From Brevibacillus brevis (GTDB lineage: Bacteria; Bacillota; Bacilli; Brevibacillales; Brevibacillaceae): DNA of 64,000 nucleotides. The first letter of the stretch is position 1; each line of letters starts with the position of its first letter. Shown in pieces: positions 51,307 to 58,710 of this stretch. The stretch covers positions 924,001-988,000 of the forward strand of contig NZ_CP030117.1 in NCBI RefSeq assembly GCF_001039275.2. The letters run 5' to 3'. The notes under the pieces are model-generated. The model made no database searches, was not told where the DNA came from, and saw only the letters and a list, made by a program, of their open reading frames with translations. Position numbers and translations under genes: made by a program.

Positions 51307-51322
51307 ATAAAAAACTACAAAA
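51307..51322 (-). promoter_or_regulatory. Candidate GlnL-type site upstream of the TRAP operon
   Basis: On the minus strand TTTTGT-AGTT-TTTTAT differs by one base from the TTTTGT-N4-TTTTGT direct repeat reported for B. subtilis GlnL (YcbB). It lies 66-81 bases ahead of the binding-protein gene and near the divergent kinase gene. One site in AT-rich DNA is modest evidence. Confidence 0.4.
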
Positions 51323-51407
51323 ATCTATAGAAAAATATAGTAAACTAAGAAATAAACGTTAACGATTTTTTGAACAATTTCATAGGAGGAAGTGCGGGCT
51401 ACATTTT

Positions 51408-52694
51408 ATGAGAGAGACCATTTCGATCCTGCTGCTTATGCTCATTGCTGTCCCGATTGCCGGGGAGCTCAAATTTCATCCGTTTCAAGATGATTTTCGC
51501 ATTAGCTTTGGTACAACGGCTTTTTTCTTTTTTTTATTGTGGCTGCGTCCTTCTTTAGTGGCAGGGATAGTAACAGGAATAATTGTTGTTCTATTTAGAA
51601 TAGTCTTGGATTTTTTGTGTGGCGATGTCTTTTCATTTCTGTCATCTCTTCAGATGCACTTCCCCGCATTTTGCTATTACGCTACCTTTGCTTGTCTATT
51701 CTCGCTCTTTCGCGTTAATACACTACATCATCGACCGCTTTGGGTGGGATTGTTGGGGACAGGCGCAGAAATAGCAGCCAATTTGGTAGAGCTGTCCTTT
51801 CGTGCTGTGTCCTTGGAGGGAGTCTTAAGGCTGGAGGTCGTAGGGCCGATTGCTGTCATTGCATTAATACGCAGTTTTTTTGTTCTTAGTTTTTTCAATA
51901 TGATTCAGCTGCGTCAGGCGAAATGGATGGAAAAGCAACAGCGCAATCGAAACGAGCAGATGTTGATGCTCATCTCCAATTTGTACGAGGAAGCAGTTCT
52001 TCTAAAAAAGACATTGCATCAGGTTGAGGAAATCACGCGCGACTGCTATGAGCTGTATCGCGAGATGAACGAGGTGGAACACAAGGATGGGACGACGAAC
52101 AAGCGATACGCGAAGCGACTGCTGTCCCTTGCTGGGCAAGTGCATGAAGTGAAAAAGGACAATCAACGCATATATGCAGGCCTCTCCAAGCTGATTTCTG
52201 ACGAGAAAGAACGTGACTATATGCCACTGGGCGAATTAATAGCCATCATTGTTCAGGGGCAACGAAAGTACGCGAAGCTGTTGGAGAAGGACATTCAGTT
52301 TGAAACGAATGTGGAGGTGCCGTATCTCGCTTGCCACATTTACACGACACTCTCACTCATCAACAATCTGGTCGGCAACAGTGTCGAAGCCATCCGCGAC
52401 CGGGGGATGGTATCGATCGTGGCTTCGATTGACGAGAGTCGGGAGTGGATTCATTTTGTTGTAACCGATGATGGGCCAGGCATTGTGGTGAAGGACAAGG
52501 AGCTCTTGTTCATGCCTGGATTTACTACCAAATACGACGTATCAGGCAGGCCATCCACGGGAATTGGGCTATCCTACGTCAAGGAAGTGACAGCCAGTCT
52601 CCAAGGAATGATTGATTTATCCGAGGACTTATGCGGACAAACAACACAGTTTTGTATTCGCCTGCCAATCGCAACTCTGATTCAGAAAGGGTGA
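51408..52694 (+). CDS. Sensor histidine kinase, GlnK(YcbA)-like
   Basis: 428 residues. Five or six N-terminal membrane segments (to about residue 170) form the sensor, resembling the 5TM-LYT-type membrane input of YcbA. A coiled coil leads to the phosphoacceptor in QVHEVKKDNQRIYAGLSKLI, then LINNLVGNSVEAI (N-box), TDDGPGI and STGIGLSYVKEV. The response regulator gene follows 4 nt later. In B. subtilis the homologous pair GlnK/GlnL activates glutamine uptake and glutaminase genes. Here it is divergent from a TAXI-TRAP operon, the probable target. The usual ribosome site is far from this ATG, so the exact start is open. Confidence 0.85.
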   Translation: MRETISILLLMLIAVPIAGELKFHPFQDDFRISFGTTAFFFFLLWLRPSLVAGIVTGIIVVLFRIVLDFLCGDVFSFLSSLQMHFPAFCYYATFACLFSLFRVNTLHHRPLWVGLLGTGAEIAANLVELSFRAVSLEGVLRLEVVGPIAVIALIRSFFVLSFFNMIQLRQAKWMEKQQRNRNEQMLMLISNLYEEAVLLKKTLHQVEEITRDCYELYREMNEVEHKDGTTNKRYAKRLLSLAGQVHEVKKDNQRIYAGLSKLISDEKERDYMPLGELIAIIVQGQRKYAKLLEKDIQFETNVEVPYLACHIYTTLSLINNLVGNSVEAIRDRGMVSIVASIDESREWIHFVVTDDGPGIVVKDKELLFMPGFTTKYDVSGRPSTGIGLSYVKEVTASLQGMIDLSEDLCGQTTQFCIRLPIATLIQKG

Positions 52695-52698
52695 CCTC

Positions 52699-53637
52699 AT
52701 GCGCTACTTCATTGTGGACGACGATCCTGGAATTCGATTCATGCTCGGTCAAATGATTGAGGATGCTGATTTGGGAGAGGTATGTGGGGAAGCAGAGGAT
52801 GGCTCACAAATTGACCACGATTTCTTGAATTGGAAGCAAGTAGACATCTTGTTGATTGATCTTTTGATGCCGAATCGAGATGGCATTGAAACAGTGCGCC
52901 AGTTGAGGCGTTTTACAGGCAAAATTGTCATGATCTCGCAAATCGAAACGAAGGAGATGATCGCTGAGGCGTATGCGACTGGGATTGAATACTACGTGAC
53001 CAAACCGGTGAATCGACTGGAGGTCATCAGTGTTCTACAAAAGGTACGGGAACGCATATTGCTCCAGCAATCCATCGAGGGTATTCAGCGGTCGCTTTCC
53101 GTTCTGTCCGGCAGTATGAACGTGACGCCTGCACTTTCCAAAGAAGCATCGTATCCTGAAAAGGGCATCTTGTCTTCCGCACGGTTTCTCTTAACGGAAC
53201 TGGGGATGATCAGCGAAAAAGGCAGCAAAGATTTACTCGACATGATGGAGTGGCTGTACCGCTGGGAGAAGGAAAGGGATGGGGAGGTGAATCTCCCACC
53301 TTTACGCGATATTTTTTGGGCGATTGCAGCCCGCAAGCTGGGGAAGGGAGGGACTGTCCTGATTCAAAAGGAAACAAAGGCAGCTGAGCAGCGGGTTCGC
53401 AGAGCGATCTATCAGGCATTAACGCATCTGGCTTCCCTTGGGCTGACTGATTACAGTAATCCCAAATTCGAGAGCTATGCGACCACATTCTTCGATTTTA
53501 CTGAGGTGCGAAAACGCATGCTGGAGCTGGAGAATCAGATGGAAATGACGATCTCTTCTACTCGTATCAATACCAAAAAGTTTATTTTTGTACTCTATAT
53601 GGAGTCAAAAAGGCGAATTGGTGTATTTCAGGGCTGA
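52699..53637 (+). CDS. Response regulator with YcbB DNA-binding domain, GlnL-like
   Basis: 312 residues: an N-terminal receiver (IVDDDPGIRF acidic pair, phospho-Asp in LLIDLLMPNRDG, Lys in YYVTKPVNR) followed by a long C-terminal YcbB-type domain (about 145-312; GILSSARFLLTELGMISEKG, AEQRVRRAIYQALTHLASLG, YATTFFDFTEVRKRMLELEN). This architecture is specific to GlnL/YcbB proteins, which act in glutamine-dependent control in B. subtilis. GGGTGACC precedes the ATG. It is cotranscribed with the kinase gene. Confidence 0.9.
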   Translation: MRYFIVDDDPGIRFMLGQMIEDADLGEVCGEAEDGSQIDHDFLNWKQVDILLIDLLMPNRDGIETVRQLRRFTGKIVMISQIETKEMIAEAYATGIEYYVTKPVNRLEVISVLQKVRERILLQQSIEGIQRSLSVLSGSMNVTPALSKEASYPEKGILSSARFLLTELGMISEKGSKDLLDMMEWLYRWEKERDGEVNLPPLRDIFWAIAARKLGKGGTVLIQKETKAAEQRVRRAIYQALTHLASLGLTDYSNPKFESYATTFFDFTEVRKRMLELENQMEMTISSTRINTKKFIFVLYMESKRRIGVFQG

Positions 53638-53759
53638 CTTTTGGAGTGGGCATCCAAATGTGATAAGATAATTCTATTGGTCATGAGCGAGGGCTTCGAT
53701 GTAAGCTGGTAAAAGCTTTGGAATGCCTCCGTTTTACATTTGTTTTGGGAGGGAAATAA

Positions 53760-54815
53760 GTGAGCGAACTACGTAATCCATGGCAGCTACTTTACCGAGT
53801 CTATCGTCATGTGCAACCTGTTCTGGAGCGAGAGTTTGCGGCCTGGTACAAAAGAGCACAGGCGATTCCCAATCCCGAGCTGAGAAAACAGGCACAAGAC
53901 AGCATGAACTCCAAAAAGTTTCACTGCCAAGGGGGATGCGTTTATGCAGCACAAGTCATCCCGTATGTGGAGACAATTGTTCCGCTGATTGTCGCCTACC
54001 AAACAATCAGTGACTACTTGGATAATCTGTGTGATCGCAGCACGTCACTAGATCCGCAAGACTTCCGTCAGCTTCACGTGTCGATGCAGGATGCACTGAC
54101 ACCAGGCGCGCCCTTGCGAGACTATTATTTGTACCGCGAAGATAAGGATGACGGCGGCTTTTTGGTTGGGTTGGTTCAGACCTGTCAACAGCATGTCGCA
54201 CAATTGCCAGCCTATGAAAAAATCCAGGCAAAGATACTCGAGTTTTCTTGTTTGTATAGCGATTTGCAAGTATACAAGCACATTGCTCCCCATTTACGCG
54301 AGGATCACTTGTTGACGTGGTGGGATCAGTACAAAGAACGCTATCACGAGTTGCACTGGCAAGAATTTGCGGCTGTCACAGGCTCGACTATCGGGATATT
54401 CGCGCTTTTTTGCTTGGCGACTGATCCAGATGTAGGGGAAGAGCAAATTCAAAACGTAAGTGAAGCTTACTTTCCGTGGCTGTGCGGGTTACATATTTTA
54501 TTAGACTATTTAATTGACCTGGAAGAAGATAAAGTAGGTGGAGATTTAAACTTCGTGAGCTATTACGATTCGGAACGGATAGCGACTGAGCGCTTGAAGC
54601 TTTTTATAGAACAAGCAAAGGCAAGCGTTAAACGCTTGCCAAATCCTGCATTTCACCGTATGATCGTGGACGGGCTAGTCGCGTTTTATCTCGCGGATCG
54701 CAAGGTAAATCGGAGCCAGCCACACATTTATACTATCGCTAGACAACTGCTGAAGCAGGCAAAGGGCTTGCCCTCTGTCCTGTTTTATGTGAACAGTTTA
54801 CTTGTACGGCGATAA
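53760..54815 (+). CDS. ytpB: Tetraprenyl-beta-curcumene synthase-like terpene cyclase
   Basis: 351 residues of the YtpB (DUF2600) family of class IB terpene synthases. The aspartate-rich metal sites are QTISDYLDNLCDRS (about residue 82) and LLDYLIDLEEDKVGGDLNFV (about 257). In B. subtilis YtpB converts tetraprenyl diphosphate to tetraprenyl-beta-curcumene, which is cyclised to C35 sesquarterpenes that occur in spores. A GTG start with GGGAGGG 6 nt upstream is used. No squalene-hopene-cyclase-like partner gene is adjacent. It is a single gene. Confidence 0.9.
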   Translation: MSELRNPWQLLYRVYRHVQPVLEREFAAWYKRAQAIPNPELRKQAQDSMNSKKFHCQGGCVYAAQVIPYVETIVPLIVAYQTISDYLDNLCDRSTSLDPQDFRQLHVSMQDALTPGAPLRDYYLYREDKDDGGFLVGLVQTCQQHVAQLPAYEKIQAKILEFSCLYSDLQVYKHIAPHLREDHLLTWWDQYKERYHELHWQEFAAVTGSTIGIFALFCLATDPDVGEEQIQNVSEAYFPWLCGLHILLDYLIDLEEDKVGGDLNFVSYYDSERIATERLKLFIEQAKASVKRLPNPAFHRMIVDGLVAFYLADRKVNRSQPHIYTIARQLLKQAKGLPSVLFYVNSLLVRR

Positions 54816-54826
54816 CGGAGAAGAGG

Positions 54827-55000
54827 TTAGCGCATATGCTTGCGCTTGTACGAAAAGCCAAATCCCATCAACGAGAAGGCAACAACGATACAGCCAAGGA
54901 TACCGAGGGGGCTTTTTTCCCCAATGGCAATGCCAACTCCGATGAGACAGGCGGTTACCAAAAATGCCAAAGCCAGTGTTACCAATTGATAACGATTCAT
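54827..55000 (-). CDS. Small membrane protein (DUF5325/YlaF-like)
   Basis: ATAGGAGG lies 10 nt before the ATG at 55000. The 57-residue product has two helices (VTLALAFLVTACLIGVGIAI and LGILGCIVVAFSLMGFGF) with GEKSPLG between them and a basic end SYKRKHMR. GVGIAIGEKS and MGFGF..KRK match the small YlaF-like (DUF5325) proteins of Bacillales. Function unknown. It is on the opposite strand to the terpene synthase and PilZ genes. Confidence 0.75.
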   Translation of the reverse strand: MNRYQLVTLALAFLVTACLIGVGIAIGEKSPLGILGCIVVAFSLMGFGFSYKRKHMR

Positions 55001-55119
55001 CGGTCTGTAACCTCCTATCTGTCAATGTTCCCATTATACCTTATTTTCCGCGAAAAGCATCCAGGTAAAGATTTCGGAAATCCCGGTAATATATTTGTGC
55101 GAAGTGGTGGAGAACGCAG

Positions 55120-55740
55120 ATGGAAAGCATAATACAAATTAGAAAAGGGAATCGAGTGATAGAAGGTCATGTTACCTATGAAGAAGGGGACTTGATCGAA
55201 GCCTTATTTCCCAGCCCATTGGATGTCACGGTGGGGGATCAGATCCCTTGTCTATTGACGGCTGATTATGAAACGATTAATACGTTTGAAGCCGTAGTCG
55301 TGGCTAAAGACAAAAATCGCTTGTTTTTGTTCCACTCTCCAACAGCTACTGAGTTTCGGGAACAGCGCAGACGCTATCCCCGTTTCGACATGGAAGTTAA
55401 GGGGTGGATCCAGTATCCGACGCAGGAGCCAGACTCATTTTTTTCCGTTTATAGCCAAATGGTGTACTTGGTGAATTTGAGCCTGGGAGGCTTGGCATTC
55501 CGCTCAGACAAACAGATTCCTGCGGATCAGCAAATTGTCTTTTCTTTTGAATTGTATGGTCGCAATCGCCCGGATGGGGTAGTGAAAACTGACCTGGTTA
55601 TCATTCATGAGCGAATAGAGGGTCCGAACTATTTTTACGGCTGTACGATCAAAGGAATCAATGCTCGTCATTTTCACAATCTGCGAAAGTACATTTTGCA
55701 TCGGCAAATCGAGGAACGAAGACAAGTGAAAATCGAGTAG
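55120..55740 (+). CDS. PilZ domain protein (YcgR-like)
   Basis: 206 residues: an N-terminal YcgR-N/PilZN-like barrel (residues 1-80) and a C-terminal PilZ domain. FREQRRRYPRFDMEVKGWIQ gives the RxxxR c-di-GMP-binding motif and LVNLSLGGLAFRS the (N/D)xSxxG motif. The protein should bind cyclic di-GMP and act on motility or envelope functions. The window also holds the motor stator genes, but not nearby. GTGGTGGAG precedes the ATG. A terminator with a long T run follows. Confidence 0.88.
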   Translation: MESIIQIRKGNRVIEGHVTYEEGDLIEALFPSPLDVTVGDQIPCLLTADYETINTFEAVVVAKDKNRLFLFHSPTATEFREQRRRYPRFDMEVKGWIQYPTQEPDSFFSVYSQMVYLVNLSLGGLAFRSDKQIPADQQIVFSFELYGRNRPDGVVKTDLVIIHERIEGPNYFYGCTIKGINARHFHNLRKYILHRQIEERRQVKIE

Positions 55741-55753
55741 GTCTTTTTCGTGA

Positions 55754-55790
55754 ATTGGTTCAATGGGGACCAATTTTTTTTTTTTTTTAG
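55754..55790 (+). terminator. Intrinsic terminator after PilZ gene
   Basis: ATTGGT and ACCAAT arms around TCAATGGGG, followed by an exceptionally long run of T. Confidence 0.85.
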
Positions 55791-55792
55791 GG

Positions 55793-56017
55793 GGTGTAGT
55801 GAGGGGAAGAAGCGGATTTCCAGTCTACGCTTCGGCCTACGCCCTGCCGGAGGCGGGGGCTGTCCGCTACGGAATGAATGTCGGGAGCGCCTCAAAAGTA
55901 GAGGTTCGAGGATGAATTTTCAGAGGTTGAGGCTGAAAACCCCCGACATACATTCCTTCGCTGAGTAGGGCTCCAGAGGCGCTTGGACTGAAAATCCGCT
56001 TCTTCCTACGCGGCTAC
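55793..56017. repeat. Long hairpin repeat, type A, copy 3
   Basis: Ends GAAGAAGCGGATTTCCAGTC and GACTGAAAATCCGCTTCTTC are complementary over 20 positions with one mismatch. The inner stem pairs GGAATGAATGTCGGG with CCCGACATACATTCC (one mismatch), and GCCTCAA pairs with TTGAGGC inside it. It carries the same conserved words as copy 1 at 8.1 kb. It starts only a few bases after the PilZ terminator. Unlike the other two copies it is not followed by a type B element. Confidence 0.75.
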
Positions 56018-56095
56018 AGAAAAAACGGAAAAGACTTCTTGGCAAACCAAGCAAAAAGATCTAAAAACAGGACGACGACCTTAGCTGTGGAAGCA

Positions 56096-56226
56096 CGGTG
56101 ATATGTTTGGAAGGAGACCGCCCGAACGTAGAGAGGATACAGGCGACTGGAAAACATGTCACCGGGCTTCGGCCCCGGCACAACTGCTGGAGGGCCAAGC
56201 AGATTTTTGCGAAGCGAAAAGAGGAC
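56096..56226 (+). promoter_or_regulatory. Structured leader upstream of sugar dehydrogenase gene, unassigned
   Basis: CGGTGATATGTTT (56096) pairs with AAACATGTCACCG (56152-56164) enclosing a 43-nt conserved-looking internal part with GAGACCGCCC and AGGCGACTGG. A GGGC-TTCG-GCCC hairpin follows directly, then TGCTGG/CCAAGCA and TTTTTGC/GCGAAAA stems. The sequence could be a riboswitch-like or other cis-acting RNA. It was not matched with certainty to any known class. Confidence 0.5.
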
Positions 56227-56306
56227 ATAAGCGTGTACTAGCGAAGATTTGTCTAAAATGCTTCCTGGTTCCTACTGAACAAATCACGCAGGGAGGAAAA
56301 CGTGAG

Positions 56307-57425
56307 ATGTGGAAAAAATGGATGCTTTGTGTGCTTACCTTGATCCTGAGTATACCGGTTGTGGCCTGCGAGGCGAATCCTGCAACAGAATCGCAGCCAG
56401 CTCAACAGTCTCTTCCCTATCGGATGGAGGTATTGGCTGATCAATTAGATGTGCCGTGGGCGATGGATATAGCCTCGGACGGTCGCTTCTTTTTCACAGA
56501 ACGGCCTGGCAGAATACGTGTGATCCAGTCAGGCAAGCTGCTGCCGGAGCCGCTCATCTCATTCCCTGCCCCGTTTATAAGCGAGGGAGAAGGCGGGCTG
56601 TTGGGCCTTGTGCTCGATCCTGATTTTGCGAATAACCACTACTTGTACATTTACCATACTTACAAAGAGGGACTGGCTACTTTCAATCGTGTCCTGCGAC
56701 TACGAGAAGCAAACAACTCAGCACAGATTGACAAGGTACTCCTCGACAAAATCCCGGGAAGCTCGATCCACAACGGAGGGCGAATCAAAATCGGTCCGGA
56801 TCAGCGTCTCTATATTACGACAGGCGATGCGCACGAGCCGAAGCTTGCACAAGATCGGGCAAGTCTCGCCGGAAAAATTTTGCGCATCAATCTGGATGGA
56901 ACCATTCCTGCCGACAATCCTTTTTCCGGCTCACCTGTATACAGCTATGGACATCGCAATTCGCAAGGCATCGCATGGTATCCGGATACAGGGAGACTCT
57001 ATAGCTCGGAGCACGGCCAGACTGCACATGATGAGATCAATCGGATCGAGCCGGGGGCCAATTACGGCTGGCCGGTCATTTCTGGTGAACAGCAAAAAGA
57101 GGGGATGAAAACCCCCCTCCTGCAAAGCGGTGATACGACATGGGCTCCTTCTGGCATGACGTTTGTATCCAAAGGGCCGTGGAAAGGACAACTGCTCGTA
57201 GCGAACCTCAGGGGCAAGCAGCTTCAGAAAATTAGCTTAGACGCTACTCGACCGGATACAGTATTGGAGGCTGGTGCTTTGTTCCAAGACGAGTTCGGAC
57301 GATTGCGCGATGTGATCGAAGGAAAAGACGGTTCACTCTATTTGTTAACCAACAACCGCGATGGTCGTGGAAATCCGAGAGAAGGGGACGATAAAATTAT
57401 CCGACTCGTTCCGATCCAGTCGTAG
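56307..57425 (+). CDS. Soluble aldose sugar dehydrogenase-like lipoprotein (PQQ-dependent family)
   Basis: 372 residues. The ATG at 56307 has GGGAGGAAAACG upstream and opens a signal sequence with lipobox VVACE (Cys about 22). The domain is a six-bladed propeller of the GSDH family (Gdh/YliI): VPWAMDIASDGRFFFTERPG, GGLLGLVLDPDF, SIHNGGRIKIGPDQRLYITT, SYGHRNSQGIAWYPDTGRLY and ANYGWPVISGE, covering the catalytic His and PQQ/Ca2+ contacts. Family members oxidise aldoses with PQQ; whether this organism makes PQQ is not visible here. It follows a structured leader and converges with the MFS gene, overlapping it by 29 nt. Confidence 0.88.
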   Translation: MWKKWMLCVLTLILSIPVVACEANPATESQPAQQSLPYRMEVLADQLDVPWAMDIASDGRFFFTERPGRIRVIQSGKLLPEPLISFPAPFISEGEGGLLGLVLDPDFANNHYLYIYHTYKEGLATFNRVLRLREANNSAQIDKVLLDKIPGSSIHNGGRIKIGPDQRLYITTGDAHEPKLAQDRASLAGKILRINLDGTIPADNPFSGSPVYSYGHRNSQGIAWYPDTGRLYSSEHGQTAHDEINRIEPGANYGWPVISGEQQKEGMKTPLLQSGDTTWAPSGMTFVSKGPWKGQLLVANLRGKQLQKISLDATRPDTVLEAGALFQDEFGRLRDVIEGKDGSLYLLTNNRDGRGNPREGDDKIIRLVPIQS

Positions 57426-58653
57426 CGGAAGCAATAGCCACGTCTTGTGTTGGTTTCCCCCAAATCCATCGTTGTAAGAGGACAGCGCCTGCGCCAATCG
57501 AAGCGATTAACATTCCGACCCATAAAAAAGCAGTGTTTGGACCCCAGATGGTCATAATGACGCCACCGAGCAACGGAGCAATAATGAAAGTGGCGCTCGT
57601 CAATGAATCGATAATTCCCCTCACGCGGCCCAGTGCTTGCGGGGGGCTTTCTTTTTGTATCAGATAATTGGCACCGACCGATGTCAGACCTGTTCCGACT
57701 CCAGCCAATAGAGCGGGAATCAGCAGCCAATACATGCCATCACCCGGCTGGAACAATCCAATCCACGAAAAACTAATTCCAATGAGCAAAACACCACCGC
57801 CCAGCACCCAACCGTAGGAACGAATCTCTTTTAAGCGATGTAGCCAGGTGACGGTGGCTAGTGCGCCTAGTCCAATGACACTAACTGTAAACCCGAGCAT
57901 TTCCGGATTGTCGGGTAGTTTCTCACGGAAGATCACGGGAAACTGTGTATCCGCCAACTGAATCGCCAACGAGGTAACGGTTGCGAAGATCGTGGTGAGC
58001 AGCAGGACACGGTTTTGTAAAAAGATGCGCCAGCCCTCTTGCCATGCTTGACGGTAAGGAAGAGGCTGCTCTTCTACGGATGTACGGGACAACGTATGCT
58101 CCACTTTACGAATCATGAACAGAAATCCAGTAGAGAGAAGGAATGTCGAAGCATTAATCATCAGACAAATGGCAGGGGCAAAAACGGCCGCTACCAATCC
58201 TCCGGCAAGTGGGCCGATCAATTTCCCCATCTGGTATACGGCTCCATTCAAGGCAGAGGCTTGTAACAATTGATTCTCAGGTACGATTTGGCGCGTCAAG
58301 GTCTGTTGCGCTGGATCATTGAAGACAGAGGCACCTGAACGCAGGGCAATGACCACCAAGAACCAGAACGGAGTAGGCATGGCAAGCAGGAGTAAAGTGA
58401 GAGCAGCCTGAATGATATTCATCGTCATGATCATACGTACCTTATTCACACGGTCTGCCAGCACCCCGGCAAACTGCCCGAGCAAGATGCTTGGAGCCGC
58501 ATAGGCAACGGGCAGGAGAGCCATCGTCATCGGATCAACCTTCCACACAAACCCCAACAGGATGGATACCGCAATAAAATCAAACCAATCGCCGAGCGTA
58601 GACAGTCCGTAAGAGATGAACAGCGTGCGAAACGTTCTATTTTCTTTTAACAA
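57397..58653 (-). CDS. MFS transporter (DHA3-like)
   Basis: 418 residues with twelve hydrophobic segments. LSTLGDWFDFIAVSILLGFV at the start and NDPAQQTLTRQIVPENQLLQ between helices place it in the DHA3/MFS_3 exporter branch; QFAGVLADRVNKVRMIMTMN is the A-motif. The last 29 nt overlap the converging sugar dehydrogenase gene, so no separate terminator fits between. A winged-helix/TPR regulator gene lies 57 nt upstream on the same strand and may control it. Substrate unknown. Confidence 0.88.
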   Translation of the reverse strand: MLKENRTFRTLFISYGLSTLGDWFDFIAVSILLGFVWKVDPMTMALLPVAYAAPSILLGQFAGVLADRVNKVRMIMTMNIIQAALTLLLLAMPTPFWFLVVIALRSGASVFNDPAQQTLTRQIVPENQLLQASALNGAVYQMGKLIGPLAGGLVAAVFAPAICLMINASTFLLSTGFLFMIRKVEHTLSRTSVEEQPLPYRQAWQEGWRIFLQNRVLLLTTIFATVTSLAIQLADTQFPVIFREKLPDNPEMLGFTVSVIGLGALATVTWLHRLKEIRSYGWVLGGGVLLIGISFSWIGLFQPGDGMYWLLIPALLAGVGTGLTSVGANYLIQKESPPQALGRVRGIIDSLTSATFIIAPLLGGVIMTIWGPNTAFLWVGMLIASIGAGAVLLQRWIWGKPTQDVAIASATTGSERVG

Positions 58654-58710
58654 AAAAATCCCTCCATCGATCTGTTACCTCGATGATAAAAGGGATTTGT
58701 CAGAGGAATA

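Noticed and set aside
55801..55968. Short ORFs inside repeat A3
   Set aside because: No ribosome sites, and the same frames are not kept in the other type A copies.
56096..56226. Possible molybdenum cofactor riboswitch
   Set aside because: The CGACTGGAAAA word gave a faint resemblance, but I could not confirm the consensus and the downstream gene is not linked to molybdenum. Kept as unassigned structure.
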